In this document: positions 44,478 to 53,871 of the stretch, piece after piece
How the letters are laid out: each line of letters begins with the position of its first letter
How positions within the stretch are numbered: the stretch's first letter is position 1
The notes under the pieces: model-generated
What the model was told of the DNA's origin: nothing
Seen by the model: only the letters and a program-made list of their open reading frames with translations
Database searches by the model: none
From: Streptomyces shenzhenensis
Lineage (GTDB): Bacteria > Actinomycetota > Actinomycetes > Streptomycetales > Streptomycetaceae
Reading direction: 5' to 3'
DNA: 64,000 bases
NCBI RefSeq assembly: GCF_003688995.1
Contig: NZ_PENI01000045.1
Location: forward strand, 1 to 64,000
Position numbers and translations under genes: made by a program

Positions 44478-45248
44478 TCACGGCCGTGGTGGCGCGGGCG
44501 GCGGGGCCGTCGTCGGGGCGGCCGGGGCATCGTCCTCGAAGTCGCCGCGGAGGGCTGCCAGGGAGAAGGCCACCGTGGAGGCGAGGAGCAGCAGCGCGAT
44601 CGTCCCCCAGATCGCGGTGATCGCCCACATCGGCCAGTCGTTGGCCGCCCGCGCCCAGAGCGTCAGGATGGCGGTGGCGCCCATGCCGACGCCGTGCCAC
44701 CGCACCACGCTCGCGGCTTTCGTGTGACGCCGGTTGCCCCGCGCGAAGAGCGCCCAGAGCCCTCCGGCGAGGCCCATCACGCCGAAGGAGAGACAGGCGA
44801 GTGTGCCGCCGAACCGGTCCTCGGGCCGGCCCACGGGTCCGGCGGACGTCTGCTGCCGCCGGCCGTCGGCGTCCTGTACCTCGACGACCTGCCCGTGCCA
44901 GATGACGCCGACGACCTTGTCACCGGGCGCCATCTCCGACACCACCGGCTCCGTCTGCGGGAACGTCACGTCCCACTGTTTGCCGGACGGCAGCAACAAC
45001 TGGGCCTCCGGCGGCTTGCCCCTCTTGCCGCGGTTCAAGGCGGCCTTCCGAACAGTGAATTCCTGCTCCCACCGGCACCCCGACGCCGCCACCGGTACGG
45101 TGGCGCAGGCCGGCGCGGCACGGTACTCCCGCTCCCGTTCCAGCGCCCCGGGAATGCCGACGGCCATCGCCACCCCGACGCCGAGCGCCACGACCGCGAT
45201 CAACACCCATCCGACGGCCCGTAGCCCGTGGTGCCCCGCCGACTTCAC
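44478..45248 (-). CDS. DUF3592-like membrane protein
   Basis: 256 residues from GTG 45248 (GGGGA upstream; an in-frame start 16 codons earlier is possible). N-terminal anchor VGWVLIAVVALGVGVAMAVGI, an exposed domain with two Cys (PACATVPVAASGCRWEQEF) and FTVRKAALNRGKRG, PGDKVVGVIWHGQVVEVQD as in DUF3592 proteins, then three membrane helices and a Pro-rich tail. Function unknown. Confidence 0.7.
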   Translation of the reverse strand: MKSAGHHGLRAVGWVLIAVVALGVGVAMAVGIPGALEREREYRAAPACATVPVAASGCRWEQEFTVRKAALNRGKRGKPPEAQLLLPSGKQWDVTFPQTEPVVSEMAPGDKVVGVIWHGQVVEVQDADGRRQQTSAGPVGRPEDRFGGTLACLSFGVMGLAGGLWALFARGNRRHTKAASVVRWHGVGMGATAILTLWARAANDWPMWAITAIWGTIALLLLASTVAFSLAALRGDFEDDAPAAPTTAPPPAPPRP

Positions 45249-45532
45249 CGTAGGTCCCCGCCCTTCCCGCACATCCTCGTCAGCGCATTTCACCACGGCG
45301 GCCGGTCACCTCCCAGGGGCCGCCACCGGCAGCGCACGGCCCAGCCGGATTGCCGGAACAAGGCAAGAAACGGACGCCTCTCACCGGACCCGAAGGCATC
45401 ACGGCGGACGGCGACCCGTCCGTGACAGAACTACGGCGTCCGGCATATCAGTTGGCTGTCACGACAGTCGCCCGGCTCCGGCAGGTCGGTACCTGAGGTG
45501 AGGCGACGCCCCGTATCACCCTCCGGCGCCGG

Positions 45533-46003
45533 CTACTTCGTCGGGAAGAGATCCAGCACGGCCTGCCCGTCGCGGAGATCAGCGACCCGGAAGCCCAGCC
45601 CGTTGACGTTGCCCGTTCCCCCCTCGCCGACCGACGTGGACAGGAACACGCCGTCGCCCGAGGCCTGGACGACCACCGAGCGCGCCGTGATGCGCGTGAC
45701 CTCCAGCGCGGCCACCCCGAACCGGGCGTCGACCGGAATGCGCGTCGGCTGCTCCGTCACGACAATCCGGCAGCGCCCGTCGAAACAGGCACCGGCATCG
45801 GTGCCGTCCGCGGCTCCCCCGGCACCGGACGCCGGCGCGGACGGGGAAGCGGCGGGCGCGGACGGCGGCCCGGCCCCCTTCGCCGAGCCGCCGCGCCCCG
45901 AGCCGTCGCCCGCCGGCCCGTCCCCCGTCTCGCAGCCCGCGACGGCCACCGCCATGCCCAGCCCCAGCACGGCCATGACGCTCCGGTGCGCACCGATCCC
46001 CAT
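45533..46003 (-). CDS. Putative secreted lipoprotein
   Basis: 156 residues. Signal MAVLGLGMAVAVAGC ends in a lipobox-like AVAGC, so Cys near residue 24 would be lipidated. A Gly/Ser/Ala/Pro-rich linker of about 40 residues leads to a small beta-rich domain with a CFDGRC disulfide-like pair, ARFGVAALEVTRITARSVVVQASGDGVFLS. No family recognised. ATG 46003 is chosen. Confidence 0.65.
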   Translation of the reverse strand: MGIGAHRSVMAVLGLGMAVAVAGCETGDGPAGDGSGRGGSAKGAGPPSAPAASPSAPASGAGGAADGTDAGACFDGRCRIVVTEQPTRIPVDARFGVAALEVTRITARSVVVQASGDGVFLSTSVGEGGTGNVNGLGFRVADLRDGQAVLDLFPTK

Positions 46004-46241
46004 CGTTCTGCCCCTCACCGCCTGCCCGGCGCCCGTACCGCACGGGCCTCTCACGGTCTTTCCGTTCCACGGTCCCCCTGCGGGCACACCGTGCGGACGG
46101 GCCCCGAACACAAGGCCGCATCAGGGCAGCGCATACGCGCGCCACCGGGGGACGGGCCCCGGCCCCACCAGCCAAGCACCTTGACGCCCAGTCAGGCGAT
46201 TTGACCGGACAGTCGCATTCGTTGCGTTACGCTCCGGCGTT

Positions 46242-46979
46242 GTGAGCGAGGTCAGCGGAGAAGGAGCCGTACGGCAGCCGGCGCAACCGCCCGCCGGACC
46301 GGAGGCGGCCCTGCGTCTCGCGGTGGTCCTGCTGGTCGCGGCCTCCGGGGCGGTGGAGACCCTCTCCTTCATCGCGCTGGACCACGTCTTCGCCGGGGTC
46401 ATGACGAGCAACCTCGCGCTGCTCGGAATGGCGATCGGCCGGGGGCAGAACACGGGGGTGACCGCGGCGCTGCTGGCCCTCGCGGGGTTCGGTCTCGGCG
46501 CCGCGGCGGTCGCATGGCTCACACGGCGGCACACGGGAACGGTGACGCTTTGGTCGGCGCCGGTGATGTTCTGCCTGGGCGGTGAGCTGGCCGTGCTCGC
46601 CGCGGGCGCGGGGATCTGGGCAGCGGTCGGCGGCACGCCGGGGAACACGACGCGGGACGTGCTGCAGTTCGGTGCCGCGGCGGCCATGGGGATCCAGGCG
46701 GCGGCGATGGTGGCGGCCGGGCGGGCCGCGGCCCCCACCACCTATCTCACCGGCACGCTGGCCACGTACATCGTCAAGGGGGTGGGCGCCGCCCGGCCGG
46801 ACCGCTGGGTGCCGGCCCGGCTCTGCGCCCTGATCGTGGGGGCGGGCGTGTGCATGGCACTGCTGCGGGCGGCTCCGGCCTGGGCCGCGGTCCTTCCCGC
46901 CGCCCTGGTCCTGTGCGCCCTGCTGACGGCCTGTCAGCCATTGATCAGGCTGCGTCGCGACGCGGACCGTGCGACATGA
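46242..46979 (+). CDS. DUF1275 (YoaK-family) membrane protein
   Basis: 245 residues, about six helices. VLLVAASGAVETLSFIALDHVFAGVMTSNLALLGMAIGRG is the DUF1275 signature (D...F.AfmTgN), repeated in weaker form at AAPTTYLTGTLATYIVKGV. The function is unknown, perhaps transport. GTG 46242 lacks a strong ribosome binding site; TTGACC at 46201 could be a -35 with a near-leaderless start. Confidence 0.85.
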   Translation: MSEVSGEGAVRQPAQPPAGPEAALRLAVVLLVAASGAVETLSFIALDHVFAGVMTSNLALLGMAIGRGQNTGVTAALLALAGFGLGAAAVAWLTRRHTGTVTLWSAPVMFCLGGELAVLAAGAGIWAAVGGTPGNTTRDVLQFGAAAAMGIQAAAMVAAGRAAAPTTYLTGTLATYIVKGVGAARPDRWVPARLCALIVGAGVCMALLRAAPAWAAVLPAALVLCALLTACQPLIRLRRDADRAT

Positions 46980-47016
46980 CGATCCGCTGCGGGCGCGCAC
47001 GAGCAGGTGTCCGGGA

Positions 47017-47288
47017 TCAGGTGGCCCCGATCGCGAGGGCCCGTTCGGCGGCCTCACGCAGGACCCGGACGCTCTTGTCCAGCTCCGCATGTTCCTCGGA
47101 CGTCATGGCCGGCTCGTGCGACTGCTGGACCCCGCCCGCGCCGAGGACCGCAGATCGGCGGCGACGCCGTCGGCGCGTGCGGTGTCGCGGTCGAGCAGCA
47201 CGATCTCCCGGCAGGTGCCGCCGCGTTCGACGAGGGACAGGGCCGTGGCCGACCCGACCGCGCCGGTTCCTACGACCGCGACCTTCAC
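47017..47288 (-). pseudogene. L-lactate/malate dehydrogenase with large internal deletion
   Basis: GTG 47288 starts KVAVVGTGAVGSATALSLVERGG and EIVLLDRDTARADGVAADLR, a normal NAD-binding N-terminus. After about 50 residues the sequence jumps to the enzyme's C-terminus (GVQQSHEPAMTSEEHAELDK..VRVLREAAERAL) in a different frame, ending at 47017. About 230 residues including the catalytic His are missing. The start overlaps the encapsulin stop (GTGA). Confidence 0.82.
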
Positions 47289-48121
47289 AGCCGTTCCTCC
47301 CGCGGCCGGCCGGACGGCGGCGTCTCCACCTGCACGGGTACGACGGCCTCGCCGGTGTACGCGAGGAACGTCAACGTCTCCTGGAAATACAGCCGGATGC
47401 TCGTGTCGTCGCACGACAAGTAACCGATGGACACGTCCTGGCCGATCCGCAGTTCGAAGTCCCCACCGCGTGTCGACAGCAGGAAGGCGCCGTCGATGGC
47501 TGGCGCCCAGACGATGTCGCCGTCCAGCACCCGGGCGATGTGTTTGATGACCGGGTAGCCGTAGTCGGAGGTCTCGCTGACGGCGGTGTACGCCTCGGCG
47601 CTCAGCGCCAGCGCGTACGGGCCGCCGACCCCCGCGAGCCGCAGCGCCGTCAGGGCCTTGCTGACGACGTCGGGATATGCGCGCACCTCGGCCGGCAGCG
47701 TCAGGGCGGGGTTGGACGAACTCTGCCGCAGTCCGGAGATGCCGGCCGCGGCACAGCCCTCGAACACGGCGTGGTCCTCGACGAAGGCGAGCTTCCGGGC
47801 GGCGTCCTTGACCGGCTGCCAGTCCGCGTCCTTGGCTCCTCGCGCGACGTCGTCGACCTGCTGCCGGTCGACGGTGAAGGGCACCCGCAGCTCCACGAGG
47901 GGCTGGAACCGGCGTACGCGGGCCGACACCCCGTCGGCCGGCGCCGCCACGTCCGCCAGGTGGCCGTTTCCCACACCCGCCAGTTCGGTGCCGCCCGGCT
48001 CGGGCACGTCGACGATCCGCCGGGCCGCGATGTGCCGTTTGAACGTGCGTCGTGCCTCGTCCTCCAGATCGGCCCATGCGGCGGCGGAGATGGGGGCCAG
48101 TTCCCGGTGCAGATTGTCCAT
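47285..48121 (-). CDS. Encapsulin nanocompartment shell protein (linocin M18-like)
   Basis: 278 residues with HK97-fold features. MDNLHRELAPISAAAWADLEDEARRTFKRHIAARRIVDV, the E-loop region, GLRQSSSNP, AYPDVVSKALTALRLAGVGGPYALALSAEAYTAV and LLSTRGGDFELRIGQDVSIGYLSCDDTSIRLYFQETLTFLAY match family 1 encapsulins. It has about 12 extra C-terminal residues. The gene follows a DyP peroxidase carrying the cargo tag by 19 bases, so shell and cargo are co-expressed. Confidence 0.95.
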   Translation of the reverse strand: MDNLHRELAPISAAAWADLEDEARRTFKRHIAARRIVDVPEPGGTELAGVGNGHLADVAAPADGVSARVRRFQPLVELRVPFTVDRQQVDDVARGAKDADWQPVKDAARKLAFVEDHAVFEGCAAAGISGLRQSSSNPALTLPAEVRAYPDVVSKALTALRLAGVGGPYALALSAEAYTAVSETSDYGYPVIKHIARVLDGDIVWAPAIDGAFLLSTRGGDFELRIGQDVSIGYLSCDDTSIRLYFQETLTFLAYTGEAVVPVQVETPPSGRPREERL

Positions 48122-48140
48122 CGTGCGTGCTCGCCTCCTG

Positions 48141-49202
48141 TCACGTCCTCAGCTCACCGATGCCGAGGGAGCCGTCGGCGCCGGCCGGCGGGACCGCCGT
48201 CGCCACCGCCTCGGTCTCGTCGGCGCCGACGGTCTCCTCGGCCGCGCAGGCGGTCGGCGGACCGGGGAGGTTGTCGAGAAAGTCACCGGTGGGCACGTGG
48301 AACAGCGAACCGGTCACCGCCGTGGAGAAGTCCAGGATCCGGTCGTGTGAGGCCGGCGGGGCGCCCAGGAACATGCGCTCCAGCATTCGCTCCGTCACGG
48401 CCGGGGTGCGGGCGTAGCCGATGAAGTAGGTGCCGAACTCGCCCTCCCCCACGGTGCCGAAGGGCATGTTGTCGCGCACGATCTCGTGTTTCGTCCCGTC
48501 CGGGTCCTCGATCGTGGTCAGCGCCACATGGGAGTCGGCCGGTTTGACGGCGTCGTCCAGCTCGACGTCGGACAGTTTCCGGCGTCCGATCACCAGCTCC
48601 TGTGCCTCGGCCGGAAGGGCGTTCCACGCCCGCAGGTCGTGCAGGTATTTCTGCACGATCACATAACTGCCGCCGCTGAACGGGGGGTCCTCGTCCTCGA
48701 TCAGGACCGCCGCGTCCGCCGCGGGGCCCGTCGGGTTCTCCGTGCCGTCCACGAACCCGAGCAGATCGCGTACGTCGAAGTACTTGAACCCATGCACCTC
48801 GTCCCGTGTGGTGACCACACCGCGCAGCCGCTCCATGATCTCGGAGGCCAGCGCGAAGCACAGATCCAGCCGGGCCGCACGGATGTGGAACAGCAGGTCA
48901 CCCGGGGTCGAGACCGCGTGGTGCCGGGCGCCGACCAGCTCGCGGAAGGTGTGCAGTTCGGCCGGGCGGGGGCCGGCGAACAGCCGGTCCCACGCGTCCG
49001 AGCCGATGCCCACGACCACGCTCAGCCGCCCCTCCTGCGACGCCCGGAAGCCGACCGCCCGCTGCAGCCCGGTCACATCCGACAGCGTCTCCCGTACGAC
49101 CGGCTCGCCGCCGTCGTCGATGGTCACGACCAAGAAGATCGCCGCGCTCGTCAGCGGCGACAACACCGGCTGGGGCACCGGCCGCCGGGAGTGTGCGGGC
49201 AT
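48141..49202 (-). CDS. DyP-type peroxidase with encapsulin cargo-loading peptide
   Basis: 353 residues. GFVDGTENPTG holds the distal catalytic Asp, TKHEIVRDNMPFG the proximal heme His, and GTYFIGYARTPAVTERMLERMFLG the C-terminal DyP block. After an Ala/Glu-rich linker the protein ends DGSLGIGELRT, matching the encapsulin targeting consensus (DGSLGIGSLKG). ATG 49202 follows GGAAGGGGAG. A heme peroxidase packed into the adjacent shell, likely for oxidative stress. Confidence 0.95.
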   Translation of the reverse strand: MPAHSRRPVPQPVLSPLTSAAIFLVVTIDDGGEPVVRETLSDVTGLQRAVGFRASQEGRLSVVVGIGSDAWDRLFAGPRPAELHTFRELVGARHHAVSTPGDLLFHIRAARLDLCFALASEIMERLRGVVTTRDEVHGFKYFDVRDLLGFVDGTENPTGPAADAAVLIEDEDPPFSGGSYVIVQKYLHDLRAWNALPAEAQELVIGRRKLSDVELDDAVKPADSHVALTTIEDPDGTKHEIVRDNMPFGTVGEGEFGTYFIGYARTPAVTERMLERMFLGAPPASHDRILDFSTAVTGSLFHVPTGDFLDNLPGPPTACAAEETVGADETEAVATAVPPAGADGSLGIGELRT

Positions 49203-49554
49203 GGAGCGCTCCCCTTCCTGACGGTCACGGACGGATGCGGAAGCGGTGATCGCAACCGGAGACACACATGTGGCGGTGTCAGCTCCGGCCCCGCGGCGGC
49301 CCGGAATGCGCACACGGGCCCTGCCCCGATCGGGTGCCTCCGGGACACACCCTCTTCACGGTATGGCCCAGCCTCGACACCCGCCACCGGCCCGTTCGGG
49401 CGGACGGTCCCGCACGGTCGGCGTCCGCGGTCCTCACCAGTAGTGACGGCGGCCTCCGACCGCGTTCGGCTTTCCCGTACACCGGCGGCAGACGGAGCGG
49501 CATGCATCATCCGTTCTCCCGCAACCGTGGGCCCCCCGCGCGGCGGCGGCGCGG
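49203..49554. other. Intergenic region upstream of dyp-encapsulin operon
   Basis: 352 bases between the DyP start and the end of the DMT transporter gene on the same strand. It must hold the dyp promoter; CACATGTG near 49266 is a small palindrome, but I see no clear -10/-35 pair or further gene. Confidence 0.35.
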
Positions 49555-50466
49555 TCAGGGGTCACGAGGGACCACCGGCGGCTCCGACGCCATCTCGTCC
49601 CAGCTGCCGCTGCCGCTCACCACGGGCGACCGGGTGAGGCCGACGATGCCCACCGCCATGAGGACGACGCCCACCGCCTCGGGCAGCAGGCGCCAGCCCA
49701 GCGCGATCCGCTCCCCGAACAGCAGGCCGCCGAGCGCGACGCTGATCAGGGCGTCCCCCAGGGTCAGGGCCGGCTGGGAGACGGCCAGGGTGCCGGCCCG
49801 CAACGTCCACTGGAGCAGCAGCACGCTCAGCAGACCGGTGGCGGCGCCGGCGTAGGTGTGCCACGTGGTGAGGACCGCGGTGGGTCCGTACGGGAAGCGC
49901 CCCGTCACCTCCTTGATGAGCGCGGCCGTGACCGCGAAGCAGGCGGCGGTCGCGGTGCCGAGCGTGGCGGCCCGCAGCGGGCCGCGTACCCGCAGGGCCG
50001 CCGCCAGCAGGGCGGCGACACAGCACGCCAGCCCGCCGCCGACCACGAGCCAGCGCCAGTCGCCGGCCCGGTCCCCGCCCTGTGACGGGGCCGCGCTGAG
50101 CAGGAAGAGCGCCAGCCCGCCGGCGAGCATCACGAAGGGGCGCCAGGTCCCGGCGCCGGGCCAGTGCCGGAACACCGCCGCCCCGATGAGCAGGGTGAAC
50201 AGCAGTTCGGTGGCCAGCAGGGGCTGCACGACCGACAGTTCTCCGGCGTCGAGGGCGATGACCTGGAAGACCGCGGAAAGCAGCATGGCCGCCGCGCCGG
50301 CCCACCAGTACGGATGGCTCAGGAGCCGCGCGAGCCGGGCCGGCGCCGCCTCGACGCCGCGGCCGGGGACCGCGTACGGCTGGACGGCGGCCCTGCGCTG
50401 CAGGACGGACGTCGCCGCGTTGAACAACGCGGACAGCAGGGCCGTGACGACGGTGAGCACGTTCAT
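49555..50466 (-). CDS. DMT/EamA-like transporter
   Basis: 303 residues with nine to ten helices. VVTALLSALFNAATSVLQRRAA starts the protein; SAVFQVIALDAGELSVVQPLLATELLFTLLIGAAVF and LAVSQPALTLGDALISVALGGLLFGERIALG are the two-fold repeated DMT segments. NIPA-like or drug/metabolite exporters are possible. ATG 50466 is chosen. Divergent from the glycosyltransferase gene. Confidence 0.88.
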   Translation of the reverse strand: MNVLTVVTALLSALFNAATSVLQRRAAVQPYAVPGRGVEAAPARLARLLSHPYWWAGAAAMLLSAVFQVIALDAGELSVVQPLLATELLFTLLIGAAVFRHWPGAGTWRPFVMLAGGLALFLLSAAPSQGGDRAGDWRWLVVGGGLACCVAALLAAALRVRGPLRAATLGTATAACFAVTAALIKEVTGRFPYGPTAVLTTWHTYAGAATGLLSVLLLQWTLRAGTLAVSQPALTLGDALISVALGGLLFGERIALGWRLLPEAVGVVLMAVGIVGLTRSPVVSGSGSWDEMASEPPVVPRDP

Positions 50467-50709
50467 GCGGATGCCTGTCGTTCGCGGGAAGCCCTGACGA
50501 GCGGCCGCCGCGCCGCCGGTGGGCGGGCAGCGGCCGGCGGAACGAACACAGTGGTAACCGCCGTGCGCGTGGCTAAACCTTCCCGTTTTCGGCTGCGCAC
50601 GACGGGTGGATACCGGCCGGACCCCGTTTGGCGGCCGGTCGTGCGGATACCTCTGGTTCACTGTGCGATACAAGGTGACCATGACGCATATGTGTCCTCG
50701 CCCGCGTCC

Positions 50710-51861
50710 ATGCCTCCCCGGTCCGTTCCCGCCGGCGTACGCTCGCGGGCCCGGGCGGGGCGCCGCCGCCGAGCCGGTGCGGCGCCGGCTGTGAGCCGTC
50801 TGCTGGTGGTCAGCGCGAGCATGGGGGCGGGCCATGACGCGGTGGCCGTCGAGCTGGCCCGGCGCCTGCGCACGGCCGGACACGAGACGCTCCAGACGGA
50901 CGTGCTGAAGCTGCTGCCCGCCCGCATCGGGGCCGGGCTGCGCGGCTTCTACCGCTCGTCGATCCGCCATGTCCCCCTGGTGTACGCGGGCATCTACGCC
51001 GCCTTCTTCCGCGCCGGCGGCGGCCCGCGGCCGGGCAGCACTCCCCTCGCCGCGCTCGCCGAGGACCGGTTGCGCACCGAGGTGGCGGACGGCCACGCCG
51101 ACGCGGTCGTCGCGGTCTTCCATCTCGCCGCGCAGCTGACCGGCCGGCTGCGCGCCCGCGGGCGGCTCGCGGTCCCCAGCGCGGTGGTGATCACCGACTT
51201 CGCCGTCCACCGGCAGTGGCTGCACCGGGGCAACGACCTCCACCTCTGCCTCACCGAGGAGATCGCCGAGGACGTACGGCACCGCCTGGGACGGCCCGCC
51301 ACCGCGTGCGGTCCGCTGCTGCCGGACCGCTTCCGCCCGCACCCGGCCGGCGAGTCGCACTGGCGGCGCCGGCTCGCCGGCGCCGCCGGGCGCCGCCCGC
51401 CCGTGCTGCTGTCCGCGGGCGCGTGGGGCGTCGGGAGCCGGCTCGACGCGACGGCCCGGCTGCTGTCCCGTGCCGGCTACCTGCCGGTCGCCCTGTGCGG
51501 GCGGAACGAGCGGCTGCGCCGCGCGCTGGCGGAGGTGCCCGGGACGCTCGCCCTGGGATGGGTGAACGACATGCCGGGCCTGCTCGCGGCCTGCTCCGCC
51601 GTGGTCGACAACGCGGCGGGACAGACGGCGCTCGAAGCGCTCGCCGTCGGTGTCCCGGTCATCGGATACCGTCCGATCCCGGGCCACGGCGCCGAGGGCG
51701 TACGCCGGATGGCCGCGCTCGGCCTGACCGCGTACGCGGTCGACTCGTGGCAGCTGGTGCAGTCCTTGGACCGTCTCACCGCGGGCGGCGCGGTGCCCGG
51801 CCGCCGTCTGTCCCGGGGGGACGTCGTCCGTCCGCTGGAGCGACTGGCCGCGCCGCGGTGA
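50710..51861 (+). CDS. MGDG synthase-like glycosyltransferase
   Basis: 383 residues from ATG 50710 (GTG 50791 would give 356 and begins VSRLLVVSASMGAGHDAVA). The SxSxGxGHxxVA motif and VVDNAAGQTALEALAVGVPVIGYRPIPGHGAEG (nucleotide-sugar site) mark the GT28/MGDG-synthase group. Probable lipid or cell-wall glycosylation at the membrane. Its last 86 bases overlap the convergent polysaccharide deacetylase gene. Confidence 0.87.
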   Translation: MPPRSVPAGVRSRARAGRRRRAGAAPAVSRLLVVSASMGAGHDAVAVELARRLRTAGHETLQTDVLKLLPARIGAGLRGFYRSSIRHVPLVYAGIYAAFFRAGGGPRPGSTPLAALAEDRLRTEVADGHADAVVAVFHLAAQLTGRLRARGRLAVPSAVVITDFAVHRQWLHRGNDLHLCLTEEIAEDVRHRLGRPATACGPLLPDRFRPHPAGESHWRRRLAGAAGRRPPVLLSAGAWGVGSRLDATARLLSRAGYLPVALCGRNERLRRALAEVPGTLALGWVNDMPGLLAACSAVVDNAAGQTALEALAVGVPVIGYRPIPGHGAEGVRRMAALGLTAYAVDSWQLVQSLDRLTAGGAVPGRRLSRGDVVRPLERLAAPR

Positions 51862-52636
51862 CGTCTGCCGCCCCGGCGTCGGCGGTACGGACCGGGTTCG
51901 GCACGCCGTGTTCGCCGAGCGGCCCGACCGTCAGGCCCGCGGCCCGGCAGGCCCGCACCAGACCGGGCAGCGCCGCCAGCGTCGCCCGCCAGCACCCCGG
52001 TGCCGCGTGGCGGTCGGTGTCGTGCAGCAGCACCGTGCCCCCGCCCCGCAGGTCGGCCAGTACGGTCGCGGCCACGGACTCCGCGGTCGCGTCGGCGGTC
52101 CAGTCGCGGCCCCAGGCCGTCCACAGGACCGGACGCAGTCCGGTGCGGCGCGCGGCCAGCAGCCGGTCGCCGGTCAGGATGCCGTACGGCGGCCGGTACC
52201 AGACGGGAGCGGTGCCGGACACCTCCGCCACCGCCTGCGCGGCTCGTGCCAGCCCTCGGGTCTCCCGGTACGGGGCGGGCCGCCAGGGGCGGTTGTGCGT
52301 CCAGCCGTGGACGGCGAGTTCATGACCGCGCCGGGCGATGTCCTGGCTCAGCCGCCGGTGGCCCGGCAGTTGCTCGCCCACCACGAAGAACGTGGCACGG
52401 ACCGCCAGCTCGTCGAGCACGGCCAGGAAGGCAGGGGTGGAGCGGGGATCGGGGCCGTCGTCGAAGGTGAGCGCCACATGCTCCGGGGCGCCCGTGCCCG
52501 CCAGGGCCGGCAGCAGGGCGCGCCGCGGGCCGGGCAGCCAGGTTCCGGCCGGCCCGATGTGGGCGGCGGCGACGAGCGCCGGGACGGCGGCGGCAGCCTT
52601 GGCGAGCGACCGGCCCCGGTGAACCTCGTCCGGCAC
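51776..52636 (-). CDS. Polysaccharide deacetylase (NodB domain)
   Basis: 286 residues. Motif 1 HVALTFDDGPDPRSTPAFL with catalytic base and metal Asp, motif 2 HELAVHGWTHN, motif 3 WYRPPYGILTG and motif 5 VLLHDTDRHAA. N-terminal hydrophobic stretch may anchor or export it. GTG 52636 has GGAG upstream. Antisense overlap of 86 bases with the glycosyltransferase 3' end affects the non-catalytic tails of both. Confidence 0.9.
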   Translation of the reverse strand: MPDEVHRGRSLAKAAAAVPALVAAAHIGPAGTWLPGPRRALLPALAGTGAPEHVALTFDDGPDPRSTPAFLAVLDELAVRATFFVVGEQLPGHRRLSQDIARRGHELAVHGWTHNRPWRPAPYRETRGLARAAQAVAEVSGTAPVWYRPPYGILTGDRLLAARRTGLRPVLWTAWGRDWTADATAESVAATVLADLRGGGTVLLHDTDRHAAPGCWRATLAALPGLVRACRAAGLTVGPLGEHGVPNPVRTADAGAADVTAARPVAPADGRRPPGTDGGRAPRRPR

Positions 52637-52677
52637 GTCCGTCTCCTCTCGTGTCCCCGCAGTCGCTGTCGCGCCGG

Positions 52678-53484
52678 TCAGCCGAACCGGGACGCCAGGC
52701 GCCGGTACGTGGTGGGCGCCAGGGCGCGCACCGCGATCGGCACACGGAGCCAGCCGGGCACGAACACCTCGTGCCGGTCCCGGCGGACCGCCGAGACGAC
52801 CGCGGCGGCCACCCGTTCAGGTGGCACCGGACGGGGGCGGGTGCGCGCGTAGGGCACCCCTCGCCGGGCGAAGAAGGGGGTGTCCACCACCCCGGGAACG
52901 ACATGGGTCAACCGCACGCCGGTGCCCTTCAACTCGTACCGCAGCGCGTCGGCGAAGGCACCGAGACCCGCTTTCGCCGCGGAGTACACCGCTTCCTGCC
53001 GTACGCCGACGGACCCGGCGACGGAGCCGATCAGCACGACCCGGCCCTGGCGCCGTGCCGTCATATGGGGCAGGACCTGCTGCACCAGGTGCACCACCGA
53101 GGCCAGGTCCACGGTGAGCACGTGGTTCACCTCGTCGGCGGGCATCGACACGAACGGCCCGGACCAGCCCACGCCCGCCGCCGCGACGAGGAGATCGATG
53201 TCCTGCGCCTGTCCGAAGGCCCGGTGGGCCAGGTGCCGGGCGCCGTCGGCGGCTGCCAGGTCGCAGGGAATCGCGACGCCGGACGTCTCACGCGCCACCG
53301 TGTCCAGTCGGGCCCGGTCGCGTCCGGAGACCAGCAACTCCCATCCCTCGGTCGCCAGCGAGCGGGCGACAGCCGCACCGATCCCGGAGGAGGCACCCGT
53401 CACCAGCGCCACTCCCGCCGTGGGTACGATGCCCGACGCGCGGGCGGTCGGGGCCGGGTACGGATCCGTCGTGGCGCGTCCCAA
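52678..53484 (-). CDS. Short-chain dehydrogenase/reductase
   Basis: 268 residues. VALVTGASSGIGAAVARSLATEGW, SGRDRARL, VAAAGVGWSG in place of NNAG, catalytic Ser in LIGSVAGSVG and YSAAKAG for Tyr/Lys. TTG 53484 is the likely start because GAGGAGG lies five bases before it and no ATG/GTG is better placed. Membrane-lipid or cell-wall related substrate is possible from the neighbouring deacetylase and glycosyltransferase; specificity unknown. Confidence 0.88.
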   Translation of the reverse strand: MGRATTDPYPAPTARASGIVPTAGVALVTGASSGIGAAVARSLATEGWELLVSGRDRARLDTVARETSGVAIPCDLAAADGARHLAHRAFGQAQDIDLLVAAAGVGWSGPFVSMPADEVNHVLTVDLASVVHLVQQVLPHMTARRQGRVVLIGSVAGSVGVRQEAVYSAAKAGLGAFADALRYELKGTGVRLTHVVPGVVDTPFFARRGVPYARTRPRPVPPERVAAAVVSAVRRDRHEVFVPGWLRVPIAVRALAPTTYRRLASRFG

Positions 53485-53871
53485 GCTGACCTCCTCCGCG
53501 TGGTGGGCCCAGGCACGGCGCCGGAATCCGCAGACCGCCCTTGAGCGCGCCTTCTGAGCCCGTCGATCCTCGCGCCTGCGTGTGTGTCTTCGGCAATGAC
53601 GACGACCATCGAGGGGTAGCCGCGGCTCGCCGTTTTCAAACCCGCTGCCGCACCCGCCGCGGCCCGCGACCCGCGGCCGGTTTCCGGACCGTCGCTCCAG
53701 GGACCGTGTCCGAGAACTCCCCGTCCGCCAAAGCCAAATGGAGCAATGCACGCACCCGTTGTGCCGAGGCGGCGCTGGATCCGGGCCGCCGCCACCGGGC
53801 CGCAGCGGGCGGTCGCGGGAGGGGGCGGACCCCGCTTGAAGTCGCCGACGGTCGGACGGACAGTGAGAACC
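53485..53871. other. Intergenic region without a convincing gene
   Basis: 387 bases between divergent SDR and Pro/Thr-rich protein genes. Frames are open but show no recognisable family and no ribosome binding site. The lower-GC patches near 53628-53645 and 53727-53748 may hold promoters. Confidence 0.35.

Noticed and set aside
45456..45467. CTGTC-AC-GACAG palindrome
   Set aside because: Short stem downstream of the lipoprotein gene with no U-tract and far from any start; could be chance.
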